Part shown: piece after piece, positions 1 to 5,582 of the stretch
Layout of the letters: each line of letters begins with the position of its first letter
Position numbering within the stretch: position 1 is the first letter of the stretch
Source of the DNA: DATGMS01 sp040905145
GTDB taxonomy: Bacteria; Bacteroidota; Bacteroidia; Cytophagales; Cyclobacteriaceae
Direction of reading: 5' to 3'
Length of the DNA: 13,471 nt
NCBI GenBank assembly: GCA_040905145.1
Contig: JBBDSC010000009.1
Location: forward strand, 1 to 13,471
The notes under the pieces: model-generated
What the model was told of the DNA's origin: nothing
Seen by the model: the letters and a program-made list of their open reading frames with translations, nothing else
Database searches by the model: none
Made by a program: the position numbers and the translations under genes

Positions 1-9
1 GCATGAAAT

Positions 10-126
10 TCAGGTCCGATGAAGTCTTTTAAGTATCCACCCGAAAAATGATTTTTCTAAATAAGCAGCAAAAGTACTCGTAGGGGCTTTAAATTCAAAA
101 TGTTTGCAGGTTTTAATTAAAGACAT
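10..126 (-). CDS. Small ORF, 38 aa, unknown; contains the 49 bp dispersed repeat
   Basis: An ATG-initiated frame of 38 codons begins MSLIKTCKHFEFK and ends LKRLHRT before TGA. I do not recognise it. Its middle, HFEFKAPTSTF, matches HFEFQTPPNTF read in the same orientation near 11.15 kb, where no start codon precedes it. That makes either a small real peptide or a shared fragment of a decayed longer gene possible. There is no SD-like site, but this is uninformative in Bacteroidota. It lies downstream of the four-helix-bundle gene on the same strand. I lean towards a gene fragment or repeat rather than a functional protein. Confidence 0.25.
   Translation of the reverse strand: MSLIKTCKHFEFKAPTSTFAAYLEKSFFGWILKRLHRT
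54..102 (-). repeat. Dispersed direct repeat, copy 1 (49 bp)
   Basis: By hand alignment 41 of 49 positions match 11116-11164 in the same orientation without gaps. The match fades on both sides. Read on the minus strand, both copies keep an open frame of the form HFEF-x-x-P-x-x-TF. The two copies lie about 11 kb apart and bracket the polysaccharide genes. Confidence 0.65.
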
Positions 127-134
127 CTTAATTA

Positions 135-185
135 GGATCCGAAGGAACCGCAGGAACTGGGAGACTGGGGGACCGAAGGGACTTA
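135..185 (+). repeat. Octamer/nonamer array A1 (GGGACNNN orientation, 6 units)
   Basis: The segment tiles exactly into six 8-9 bp units: GGATCCGAA, GGAACCGCA, GGAACTGG, GAGACTGG, GGGACCGAA and GGGACTTA. The common form is G-R-R-A-C followed by 3-4 bases taken from a small set (CGAA, CGCA, TGG, TTA). Units drift leftwards from GGGAC to GGAAC. It is the outermost left member of the arrays that surround the four-helix-bundle gene and is complementary in sense to the GTCCC units at 251-300. Confidence 0.8.
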
Positions 186-187
186 AC

Positions 188-219
188 AATCTGTGAAAAT
201 CCGTGGAATCTGTGGTAAA
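188..219 (+). repeat. Micro-repeat, three AATCYGTG units
   Basis: AATCTGTG, AATCCGTG and AATCTGTG start at 188, 198 and 207, giving a 9-10 bp period. The segment lies in the spacer between array A1 and array A2, so a second unrelated unit family is embedded in the apex of the left array pair. No coding role is apparent. Confidence 0.6.
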
Positions 220-250
220 CCCAGAGAGAGGTGCAGAAAACCCCCTCTAC

Positions 251-300
251 GTCCCTTCGGTCCCTACGGTCTCTTTTTCCCCCTCCTTCGATCTCCCTCC
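251..300 (-). repeat. Array A2 (complementary GTCCC orientation), degenerate
   Basis: GTCCCTTCG, GTCCCTACG and GTCTCTTTT follow each other, then blur into C/T-rich sequence ending just left of the four-helix-bundle stop codon. On the minus strand these read as GGGAC units. The sequence complementary to the GTCCCTACGGTC core occurs several times in array B1 on the other side of the gene, so A2 and B1 could pair with the gene in the loop. Confidence 0.7.
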
Positions 301-303
301 AAC

Positions 304-633
304 TTATTTCCTTATCCTCAAGGGATCGATAAGCGGAATAAAAATATCTTCCGGAAGATATTCACAATCTTTGGCGTATTTTAACCAAACCTGGGTTTCT
401 GCAGCCTCTCCTTCGCAATCAATCAATTTGGCGACAAAGGACTTAGGATATTTTCTTTTACGGAATGCCTCCGCCAAATTCGCACAAACAGAACGGGAAG
501 ACCTTCTGATCTGATCTGTTAGTGCATATCTTTCTTCTTTGGGAAAGACCCTGGATAGCCGGTAAATTTCCATTGAAGCCTCAAACGCCAATTGGAACAC
601 CATAAAATCTTCATGTGACCTTATCTTGACCAT
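304..633 (-). CDS. Four-helix-bundle protein of the S23/IVP (23S rRNA intervening-sequence) family, C-terminally shortened
   Basis: 109 aa. The family signature is clear: an N-terminal HEDF-x-VFQLAFEASMEIY helix, then FPKEERYALTDQIRRSS (residues 30-46) running into SVCANLAEAFRKRKY (48-62), and a third helix with GEAAETQVWLKYAKDCEYL (75-93). Relatives of about 115-125 aa usually carry a fourth helix. Here the frame ends soon after IPLID (99-103) with PLRIRK, just before array A2. Known members are encoded in intervening sequences of 23S rRNA genes, and the same fold serves as the Avd accessory protein of diversity-generating retroelements; stand-alone copies have no settled function. It is not in an rRNA gene here and no reverse transcriptase is present. 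The first ATG fits the family start. It is on the same strand as the polysaccharide genes but is probably an independent insertion. Confidence 0.85.
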   Translation of the reverse strand: MVKIRSHEDFMVFQLAFEASMEIYRLSRVFPKEERYALTDQIRRSSRSVCANLAEAFRKRKYPKSFVAKLIDCEGEAAETQVWLKYAKDCEYLPEDIFIPLIDPLRIRK

Positions 634-660
634 AGTTTCTTTGGTTTTCTCCTCTTTTCT

Positions 661-783
661 GGAACTTAGGGACGAGGGGACCGTAGGGACTGGGGGACTT
701 AGGGACTGGGGGACCGTAGGGACTGGGGGACGAAGGGACCGTAGGGACTTAGGGACTTGGGGACTGGGGGACTTAGAGATTTG
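661..783 (+). repeat. Array B1: 15 tandem GGGACNNN(N) units
   Basis: The stretch tiles without a gap into fifteen 8-9 bp units: GGAACTTA, GGGACGAG, GGGACCGTA, GGGACTGG, GGGACTTA, GGGACTGG, GGGACCGTA, GGGACTGG, GGGACGAA, GGGACCGTA, GGGACTTA, GGGACTTG, GGGACTGG, GGGACTTA and GAGATTTG. The GGGAC core is invariant in the thirteen central units, and the tail is drawn from a few options (TGG, TTA, CGTA, GAA). Nine-base units are those with the CGTA tail. It lies between the four-helix-bundle start codon and its mirror array B2. Confidence 0.9.
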
Positions 784-931
784 TCTCTTCGGTCTCTACA
801 GTCTCTTCGGTCTCTCCGTCCCTTTGGTCTCTCCGTCCCTTCGGTCTCTACAGTCTCTCCGGTCTCTCCGTCTCTTCGGTCTCTACAGTCTCCCCCTCCC
901 TTCGGTCCCTACAGTCTCCCCAGTCTACCCT
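784..931 (-). repeat. Array B2: about 17 tandem units in the opposite orientation (GTCYC)
   Basis: From 784 the orientation flips: TCTCTTCG, GTCTCTACA, GTCTCTTCG, GTCTCTCCG, TCCCTTTG and so on to GTCTACCCT ending at 931. About twelve units carry GTCTC and three carry GTCCC. Each is the complement of a GRGAC unit, so B1 and B2 form an imperfect ladder hairpin of 5 bp clamps with 3-4 nt internal loops, closed by GAGA-TTTG-TCTC at 776-787. The last unit touches the murB stop codon (931-933), so on the murB transcript the array begins right at the end of the coding sequence. Confidence 0.9.
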
Positions 932-1788
932 CATATTATCCTCTGCTCAACTTCAAGATCAACCTTATAAACTTCCAAAACCTGCCTTTTCACCTCAGTA
1001 ATGATGGCCAAAATATCCTGACCGGTAGCCTTGTTGTAATTAACAATAAAGCCTCCATGCTTTTCAGATATCTTCGCCCCTCCCACGGTATATCCCTTTA
1101 GGCCCAACTCTTCCATGATAGCGCCCACATAATACCCTTTGGGCCTTTTAAAAACGCTCCCGGCATTGGGAAACTCCTTGGGCTGCTTTGCCCATCGCTG
1201 TGCTTTAATGGCTTCCATTTTTTCCATGATCAATTGCCGCTCCTTGGGTATTAATTGGAGCCAGGCTTTTAAAACTATTTTATCCTTATTCCTTTGAAAA
1301 AAACTGTTGCGATACTCCAGCCCCATCTCCTCCCTATGGATTTCCTTTACTTTGAAATCTTCCAAATCCAGATACCGCACTTTTACCAAAACATCTTTGA
1401 TTTCCTCTCCACTGGCCCCTGCATTCATAACCACAGCCCCTCCTAAGGAGCTGGGGATATCATAAAATATTTCCACTCCGGACAATCCATTTTTCAAAGC
1501 AAGTTCGCTGATCTTTAACATCGTGATTCCTGCTTCTGCTTCTACCCAACCTGTACCGGCATTGAAATGAATCTTTTCGAAATTTCCATTAAAAATTAAA
1601 AAATTGGAATCGTAGTAGGCCTTGGAAAGGATAATGTTATGGCCACTTCCCAATAGAATAAAAGGTTCTTTACAACTGTAAACGGCTATAAGGTCCTTTT
1701 CATTTTCGGGAAAATATGCCTTTTTGCAAACAGCCTGGATGCGGTAAGAATTATAATTTGTTAAATCAAAATCGGAATAAATACGCAT
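931..1788 (-). CDS. murB: MurB-like UDP-N-acetylenolpyruvoylglucosamine reductase, short form
   Basis: 285 aa, cytoplasmic FAD/NADPH enzyme. The family reaction reduces UDP-GlcNAc-enolpyruvate to UDP-MurNAc. Visible motifs are ILLGSGHNII (44-53, FAD phosphate loop, usually GxGSN), IPSSLGGAVVMNAGA (111-125, usually IPGSVGGA), the YR-x-S motif with Arg160, the proton-donor serine in AGSVFKRP (Ser211), and a terminal LEVEQRII with the expected Glu (279 or 281). The length and the lack of an extra loop fit the short type II MurB; housekeeping enzymes of Bacteroidota are, as I recall, about 335-345 aa of type I. It is the last gene of the polysaccharide run and shares the window with a MurA-like gene, so a dedicated paralogue for a lactyl-ether sugar is likely but not proven. 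The stop codon abuts array B2. Confidence 0.85.
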   Translation of the reverse strand: MRIYSDFDLTNYNSYRIQAVCKKAYFPENEKDLIAVYSCKEPFILLGSGHNIILSKAYYDSNFLIFNGNFEKIHFNAGTGWVEAEAGITMLKISELALKNGLSGVEIFYDIPSSLGGAVVMNAGASGEEIKDVLVKVRYLDLEDFKVKEIHREEMGLEYRNSFFQRNKDKIVLKAWLQLIPKERQLIMEKMEAIKAQRWAKQPKEFPNAGSVFKRPKGYYVGAIMEELGLKGYTVGGAKISEKHGGFIVNYNKATGQDILAIITEVKRQVLEVYKVDLEVEQRII

Positions 1789-1921
1789 GGCTAATTTTTA
1801 CACAGGTTGGGATTTGCACTTCATGATGGGCACGAAAAAAGGTGGCAACAATTCGATCTGCTAAAAAAATGCATCTGAATTCTCTTTATCCTCTGTCAGA
1901 AAAATAGGATTTCTTTCCACC

Positions 1922-2842
1922 TTATTTTAAAAGAAGTTTTGGGTTTTTATCCGAATTAAGATAATAGCCCTTATATCTGTTCCATAAATAAGTTATCCAC
2001 CTTTTTGCTACCTTTAAATTAAAGATTATAAAAACAAAAAAAATAACTTTAGATGATTTTTTATATCCGTTTTTCATTTGGCTAAGATTGTATACGTGCC
2101 ATTTATACACATCATCATAAAACAGATTTTTATTCAGCTCAAGAACTAAGGAATATCCATTGATTTTTTTAATAGGAGAACTACTGATCTTATTTTTATT
2201 ATTATTTTCAGTTAAATATAACACCTCAAAGGAGGAAGTATTCAAAAAAATTTTATCCGGATTATTAAAAAAAACATTTAACCACAAATTCCAATCCTGG
2301 CAAGATTCTAAATCATCGGGGAAATATTCCTCCTTCAAAATTTCTTTTTTAATAAGGGGAAAACTAAATCCGCCAATAATATTCTTGAAGAGTAAATCGT
2401 TGAAGGTCATCTTTTTACTTAGCCAAATTTCTTTTAGCTTATCTCCATGTTTGTTAATTTTAATGAAATTACTGGTGACTAAAACGACATCACTATCGGA
2501 TTGAATGACATTGAATTGATTTTTCAGTTTATTTGGTAACCAGATATCGTCATCATCCAAAAAGGCGACATATTCCCCTTTGCTATTTTCCAGCCCTAAT
2601 TTCCGGGCTGCATTGGCACCTTTTATATCGGTGTGAAAAAATTTGACATCGAAATTATTTAAATTGTTCTTTTCAAGATAATTACACCACCAATTATTGA
2701 AAATACTTTTATCACCATCATTTACTACTATAATTTCAATATTATTATACGTTTGAGAAACAACAGAATTTAATGCCAGCTCTAATCTATCAACTCTGTT
2801 AAAAGTTGTGATAATGGCAGATATAAGCGGAAACTTCATCAA
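1922..2842 (-). CDS. GT2 family glycosyltransferase
   Basis: 306 aa, GT-A fold. The N-terminus LISAIITTFNRVDRLELAL and SVVSQTYNNIEIIVVNDG (about 26-43) form the nucleotide-binding half. FLDDDDIWLPNKL (95-106) holds the metal-binding DXD cluster. CQDWNLWL (181-188) supplies the likely acceptor-side acid (Asp183). The C-terminal third has one hydrophobic stretch (VIFFVFIIFNL) that may touch the membrane. It would add one sugar to the lipid-linked repeat unit at the inner membrane; donor and linkage cannot be read. The coding sequence is very AT-rich. A second ATG directly follows the first. It is followed by 133 bp without a gene before murB. Confidence 0.88.
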   Translation of the reverse strand: MMKFPLISAIITTFNRVDRLELALNSVVSQTYNNIEIIVVNDGDKSIFNNWWCNYLEKNNLNNFDVKFFHTDIKGANAARKLGLENSKGEYVAFLDDDDIWLPNKLKNQFNVIQSDSDVVLVTSNFIKINKHGDKLKEIWLSKKMTFNDLLFKNIIGGFSFPLIKKEILKEEYFPDDLESCQDWNLWLNVFFNNPDKIFLNTSSFEVLYLTENNNKNKISSSPIKKINGYSLVLELNKNLFYDDVYKWHVYNLSQMKNGYKKSSKVIFFVFIIFNLKVAKRWITYLWNRYKGYYLNSDKNPKLLLK

Positions 2843-3221
2843 ATGACTTTTTTAAAGAGTGTATAATAAATTAGGAAAAGTTGTTGAAATAAAATTTCCT
2901 AATCCACCAGCATAATTCATTCCACATTTCCTGAGCTTGTTCATTTAAATCCTTGCCCTTTTTCCTGAAAAAAATGAGTGGTTCGATGGCTGATTCTTTT
3001 ATAAATAACATTTAAGTGTATTCGGGTTTCACTTTTGGTTATACTTAATGATAAAGATATAGTTTTTTTAAATATAAATCATTATCTTTTTTTAATCTGG
3101 GGATCGGTGGCTCCTTTTCTATAATATCTTTGTGCTTCGTTGCTAGCTTTTTTTGGCACAGGAACTTGCTGAAATTCATCACAATGTGTGAAAATCTTTC
3201 TCATGCTTTTGTATGGCTATT
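2843..3221. other. Gene-poor AT-rich spacer between the two glycosyltransferases
   Basis: No convincing gene fills these 379 bp. The minus strand holds one 46-codon frame (2871-3011, listed separately). An inverted repeat TTAGGAAA/TTTCCTAA with a 16 nt loop spans 2871-2902 and overlaps that frame's stop. I see no promoter match to the Bacteroidota TAnnTTTG consensus. Neighbouring genes are closer together, so this may be the site of a deleted gene. Confidence 0.5.
2871..3011 (-). CDS. Hypothetical small protein, 46 aa, possible gene remnant
   Basis: ATG-started frame beginning MLFIKESAIEPLIFFRKK and ending with WNELCWWIRKFYFNNFS. The mixture of basic and aromatic residues is protein-like, but I recognise no family. 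It lies in the only large spacer of the glycosyltransferase block and could be the tail of a lost gene. Base composition matches the AT-rich neighbours, which makes chance frames less likely to be long but does not prove coding. Confidence 0.25.
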   Translation of the reverse strand: MLFIKESAIEPLIFFRKKGKDLNEQAQEMWNELCWWIRKFYFNNFS

Positions 3222-4169
3222 TCAGGTTTTTAAGTTGAATCTTTTACTTGTCACTAATAATAAATTCAAAAATGATTTCATGGTTCGCAAAAAGAAAATC
3301 ATAAAAAAGTTTGTATTTATTTTTAAAAGTGCGTCAATATTTTCAATAGATGGTTTAAAATTTCTGTTATAAAGGTTCCTTACCAAATAATTAAAAATTA
3401 ATTTATTGCTTCTCTTGGGACAATAAAACAAGGCTCCTTTTTCACCAAATAAATCAAGCGAATCTGTATTATAAATAACTCTCTCTTTAATAAGAAAAAC
3501 TGCAAACCCAGATAAATGAATAGGAATTGCTGTTTTACTCGAAGTCTGGGAAACTGAACCTTCAATATCGATGAGCTCACATAATTTTCTTGGTAAGTAA
3601 TGAATTTTTGTAATTAAACTCATCCGCAACCATAAATCCCTATCCTGACGTGTTGTAAAAAAACTTCGGTATCCACCCACTTTAATATAATCTTCCAACT
3701 TGAACATTACCGCACTATGCCTAACCAGATTTCCTTTTAGTAAATCTTTAAGTGTAATTTCCTTTTTTTTAAATCTTCTCTTGGTGATGTTTACTATATC
3801 TGTTGACAAAACGCCGACCTCTGGATTGTCTTCTAGATACCTCACTTGTTCTTCTATCCTTGTTGGCATAGAAATGTCCCCAGCCCCATGAATAGCTATA
3901 TATTTAGCATCCAAAGTAGAAATCGTATCGATTAATGTTTTAGTAAATCCTTTATTCCGTTCATTTTGATATAGCTTTATTCGCCTATCTTTCCCCTCCA
4001 CCTCCTTAAGTTTTTGATAGGTATTATCTTTAGAACAGTCATCTATAATAAAAATGTCTAAATTTTTATAAGTTTGACTAATTAGGCTTTGAACAGAGTC
4101 TTCTATGTTATCGGGCCTGTTAAAATAAACTGTAATTACCGCTACTTTAGGTGATAAACCGCTTTCCAT
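3222..4169 (-). CDS. GT2 family glycosyltransferase lacking a standard DXD
   Basis: 315 aa. VAVITVYFNRPDNIEDSVQS (9-28) and LISQTYKNLDIFIIDDCSKD (29-48) are a typical GT2 start. Where most relatives have a DXD (such as LDADD), this has AIHGAGDISMPTRIE (92-106), leaving a single Asp98. RQDRDLWLRM (174-183) gives the likely catalytic acid. A C-terminal hydrophobic segment (INTNFFMIFFLR) follows. It probably extends the repeat unit on the undecaprenyl carrier. It starts 51 bp after the flippase stop, with a hairpin between. AT-rich like the other GT2. HGAGD-type variants occur among GT2 proteins, so I assume activity, with lower certainty about metal use. Confidence 0.85.
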   Translation of the reverse strand: MESGLSPKVAVITVYFNRPDNIEDSVQSLISQTYKNLDIFIIDDCSKDNTYQKLKEVEGKDRRIKLYQNERNKGFTKTLIDTISTLDAKYIAIHGAGDISMPTRIEEQVRYLEDNPEVGVLSTDIVNITKRRFKKKEITLKDLLKGNLVRHSAVMFKLEDYIKVGGYRSFFTTRQDRDLWLRMSLITKIHYLPRKLCELIDIEGSVSQTSSKTAIPIHLSGFAVFLIKERVIYNTDSLDLFGEKGALFYCPKRSNKLIFNYLVRNLYNRNFKPSIENIDALLKINTNFFMIFFLRTMKSFLNLLLVTSKRFNLKT

Positions 4170-4194
4170 TCCTTTGAATAATTATTCGTTAATT

Positions 4195-4220
4195 AAAAAT
4201 CCGGATAGGCCGGCATTTTT
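4195..4220 (-). terminator. Terminator-like hairpin after the flippase gene
   Basis: AAAAAT-CCGG-ATAGG-CCGG-C-ATTTTT forms a four-base GC stem extended by A/T pairs with one bulged base. It follows the flippase stop codon directly, and on the minus strand the stem is followed by a short T run. It could attenuate transcription into the downstream glycosyltransferase, or act in both directions. The stem is short, so strength is doubtful. Confidence 0.35.
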
Positions 4221-5516
4221 TTATTTTTTCATAAACTTATATATAACATTTTTGACAGGATCAAAATCGGATTTTTTATAATAAATAATTTCTTTCACTG
4301 ACAGCTGTGCTGCTTTACTATAAAAGAACAGAAAAAGGACCCCTGCTATGGAATAGCTGATTGTGGATGAAATTGCCGCACCATTTGCCCCATATTTAGG
4401 GATAAAAAAAATATTCAATACGATATTTAGCAGTAAGGCGGGAAGCATGGCTTTCAGGGCCACCCATGGTTTTCCTTTTCCTGCCAAATCCATATTCATG
4501 ACCTTATAAATGGTCAAAATCAATACTCCAGGAAGTAAGAAATTCAATACCTGAATGCTTCCCCTAAATTCTTCTCCATACATCCCCACAATGATGATCT
4601 CGGAAAAAAGCAATAACACAACGGAGGCCAATCCAATTAAAACAAAAGAAATCCGTAATAATTGGGCCACCTTATAAGAAAACTCCCTGTCGTTTTTGGA
4701 AACGGCACTTCGGGCAAAAACAATGGTACTGAACAACATCGGAATCTGCCATAAATACTGGGTAATTCCAGAGCCTTTAGCATATATTCCTGTTTCAAAA
4801 GGGGTACTTAATTTATCCAAAAGTATAATATCCACTTTGTAGTTTAGATTGATCACCAAAAGGGTAACCGCATATATCACTCCCAAGGAAAGCATTTCTT
4901 TTATAATTTTCCAGTCGTATTGAAAAGAAAAAGCTTGGATAAAATTATTTTTAAACAATAAAACAAAAAACATAAACAGGGGACCACCTATAGCGGCTAT
5001 CATAGCACCGGCTATATGAAAGTTTAGTGCCATAACCAAGCCCGCTGTCCCTAAAAAAATGATTAAGGATGGTATCCAATTGATGGTATTGAAGGTTTTT
5101 ATATCGTTTTTTCCCAGAAAAATACCGGAGTTATACGTATTGAACAAACTAAAAGGGATAGGTAATAAGGCTAATATCACCCAATATAAATTTCCCCCGG
5201 ATTGGCTAAAATACCGTATTAAGATAAAACTCACTACTATGGAAAATACAGTGGTAAACATCCATATCTGAGTAATGGCCGTTTTTATTTGATCTTCACT
5301 ATAAATCTCTTTTCCCAAAAAGTAAGTAGTGGATTGCCTTATACCCAAAGAACTAAGGGTCATAAATATAGAAGGATAAACCAGTAAACCGGCAATAATT
5401 CCATTTGCATCAGGTCCCAGATAACGGGCTGTAATTATTGAGGTACCAAGTCCCGATAAAACTATAAATACCTTTGAAAGTCCGACGCGGGATAAATCTT
5501 GTAAAAAAGAACTCAT
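4221..5516 (-). CDS. Wzx-like polysaccharide flippase (MOP superfamily)
   Basis: 431 aa, almost entirely hydrophobic helices separated by short charged loops, roughly 12-14 membrane segments. The start MSSFLQDLSRVGLSKVFIVL, followed by SIITARYLGPDANGIIAG, is the usual opening of RfbX/Wzx-type proteins, which move undecaprenyl-linked repeat units across the inner membrane. Later marks include DIILLDKLSTPFETGIYAKG (internal repeat start) and a C-terminal KYGANGAAISSTISY, both common in this family. It sits between the sugar-nucleotide genes and the glycosyltransferases, as expected for a Wzx/Wzy-type locus, but no Wzy polymerase is visible in the window. Start chosen as first ATG; 66 bp separate it from the MurA-like stop. 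Confidence 0.88.
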   Translation of the reverse strand: MSSFLQDLSRVGLSKVFIVLSGLGTSIITARYLGPDANGIIAGLLVYPSIFMTLSSLGIRQSTTYFLGKEIYSEDQIKTAITQIWMFTTVFSIVVSFILIRYFSQSGGNLYWVILALLPIPFSLFNTYNSGIFLGKNDIKTFNTINWIPSLIIFLGTAGLVMALNFHIAGAMIAAIGGPLFMFFVLLFKNNFIQAFSFQYDWKIIKEMLSLGVIYAVTLLVINLNYKVDIILLDKLSTPFETGIYAKGSGITQYLWQIPMLFSTIVFARSAVSKNDREFSYKVAQLLRISFVLIGLASVVLLLFSEIIIVGMYGEEFRGSIQVLNFLLPGVLILTIYKVMNMDLAGKGKPWVALKAMLPALLLNIVLNIFFIPKYGANGAAISSTISYSIAGVLFLFFYSKAAQLSVKEIIYYKKSDFDPVKNVIYKFMKK

Positions 5517-5582
5517 GAGAAAGAAGAAAAATCGTCTACTATATGTTTAAAAGTCAAACTAAACAAACCCCTTTGTAAAAAA

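Larger units (their letters stand above)
135..931 (-). mobile_element. Putative array-flanked S23 element (composite)
   Basis: Order on the plus strand is GGGAC array, GTCCC array, minus-strand four-helix-bundle gene, GGGAC array, GTCYC array. Both flanks use the same unit vocabulary, and the block is confined to the interval after the murB stop. The 23S rRNA intervening sequences that encode S23 proteins are likewise bounded by complementary ends forming a stem, so a comparable insertion is plausible. There is no transposase, and neither a target-site duplication nor exact ends could be fixed by eye. This is an inference from architecture. Confidence 0.4.

Noticed and set aside
193..514. Plus-strand frames over the left array and the four-helix-bundle gene
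   Set aside because: They are antisense to a gene with a clear family match and include array sequence.
304..633. Intervening sequence inside a 23S rRNA gene
   Set aside because: The flanking DNA is murB on one side and unrecognised sequence on the other; no rRNA sequence is visible.
135..931. CRISPR array
   Set aside because: Units are only 8-9 bp, tandem without unique spacers, and invert orientation midway; no cas genes are present.
135..931. Diversity-generating retroelement
   Set aside because: The four-helix-bundle protein resembles the Avd fold, but there is no reverse transcriptase, no template/variable repeat pair and no C-type lectin target gene in the window.
626..1101. Two plus-strand frames of 114 codons over the array
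   Set aside because: They translate the 8-9 bp repeats into GTVGTGG and RSLQSLRSLR-type strings and then run antisense into murB; they are by-products of the array.
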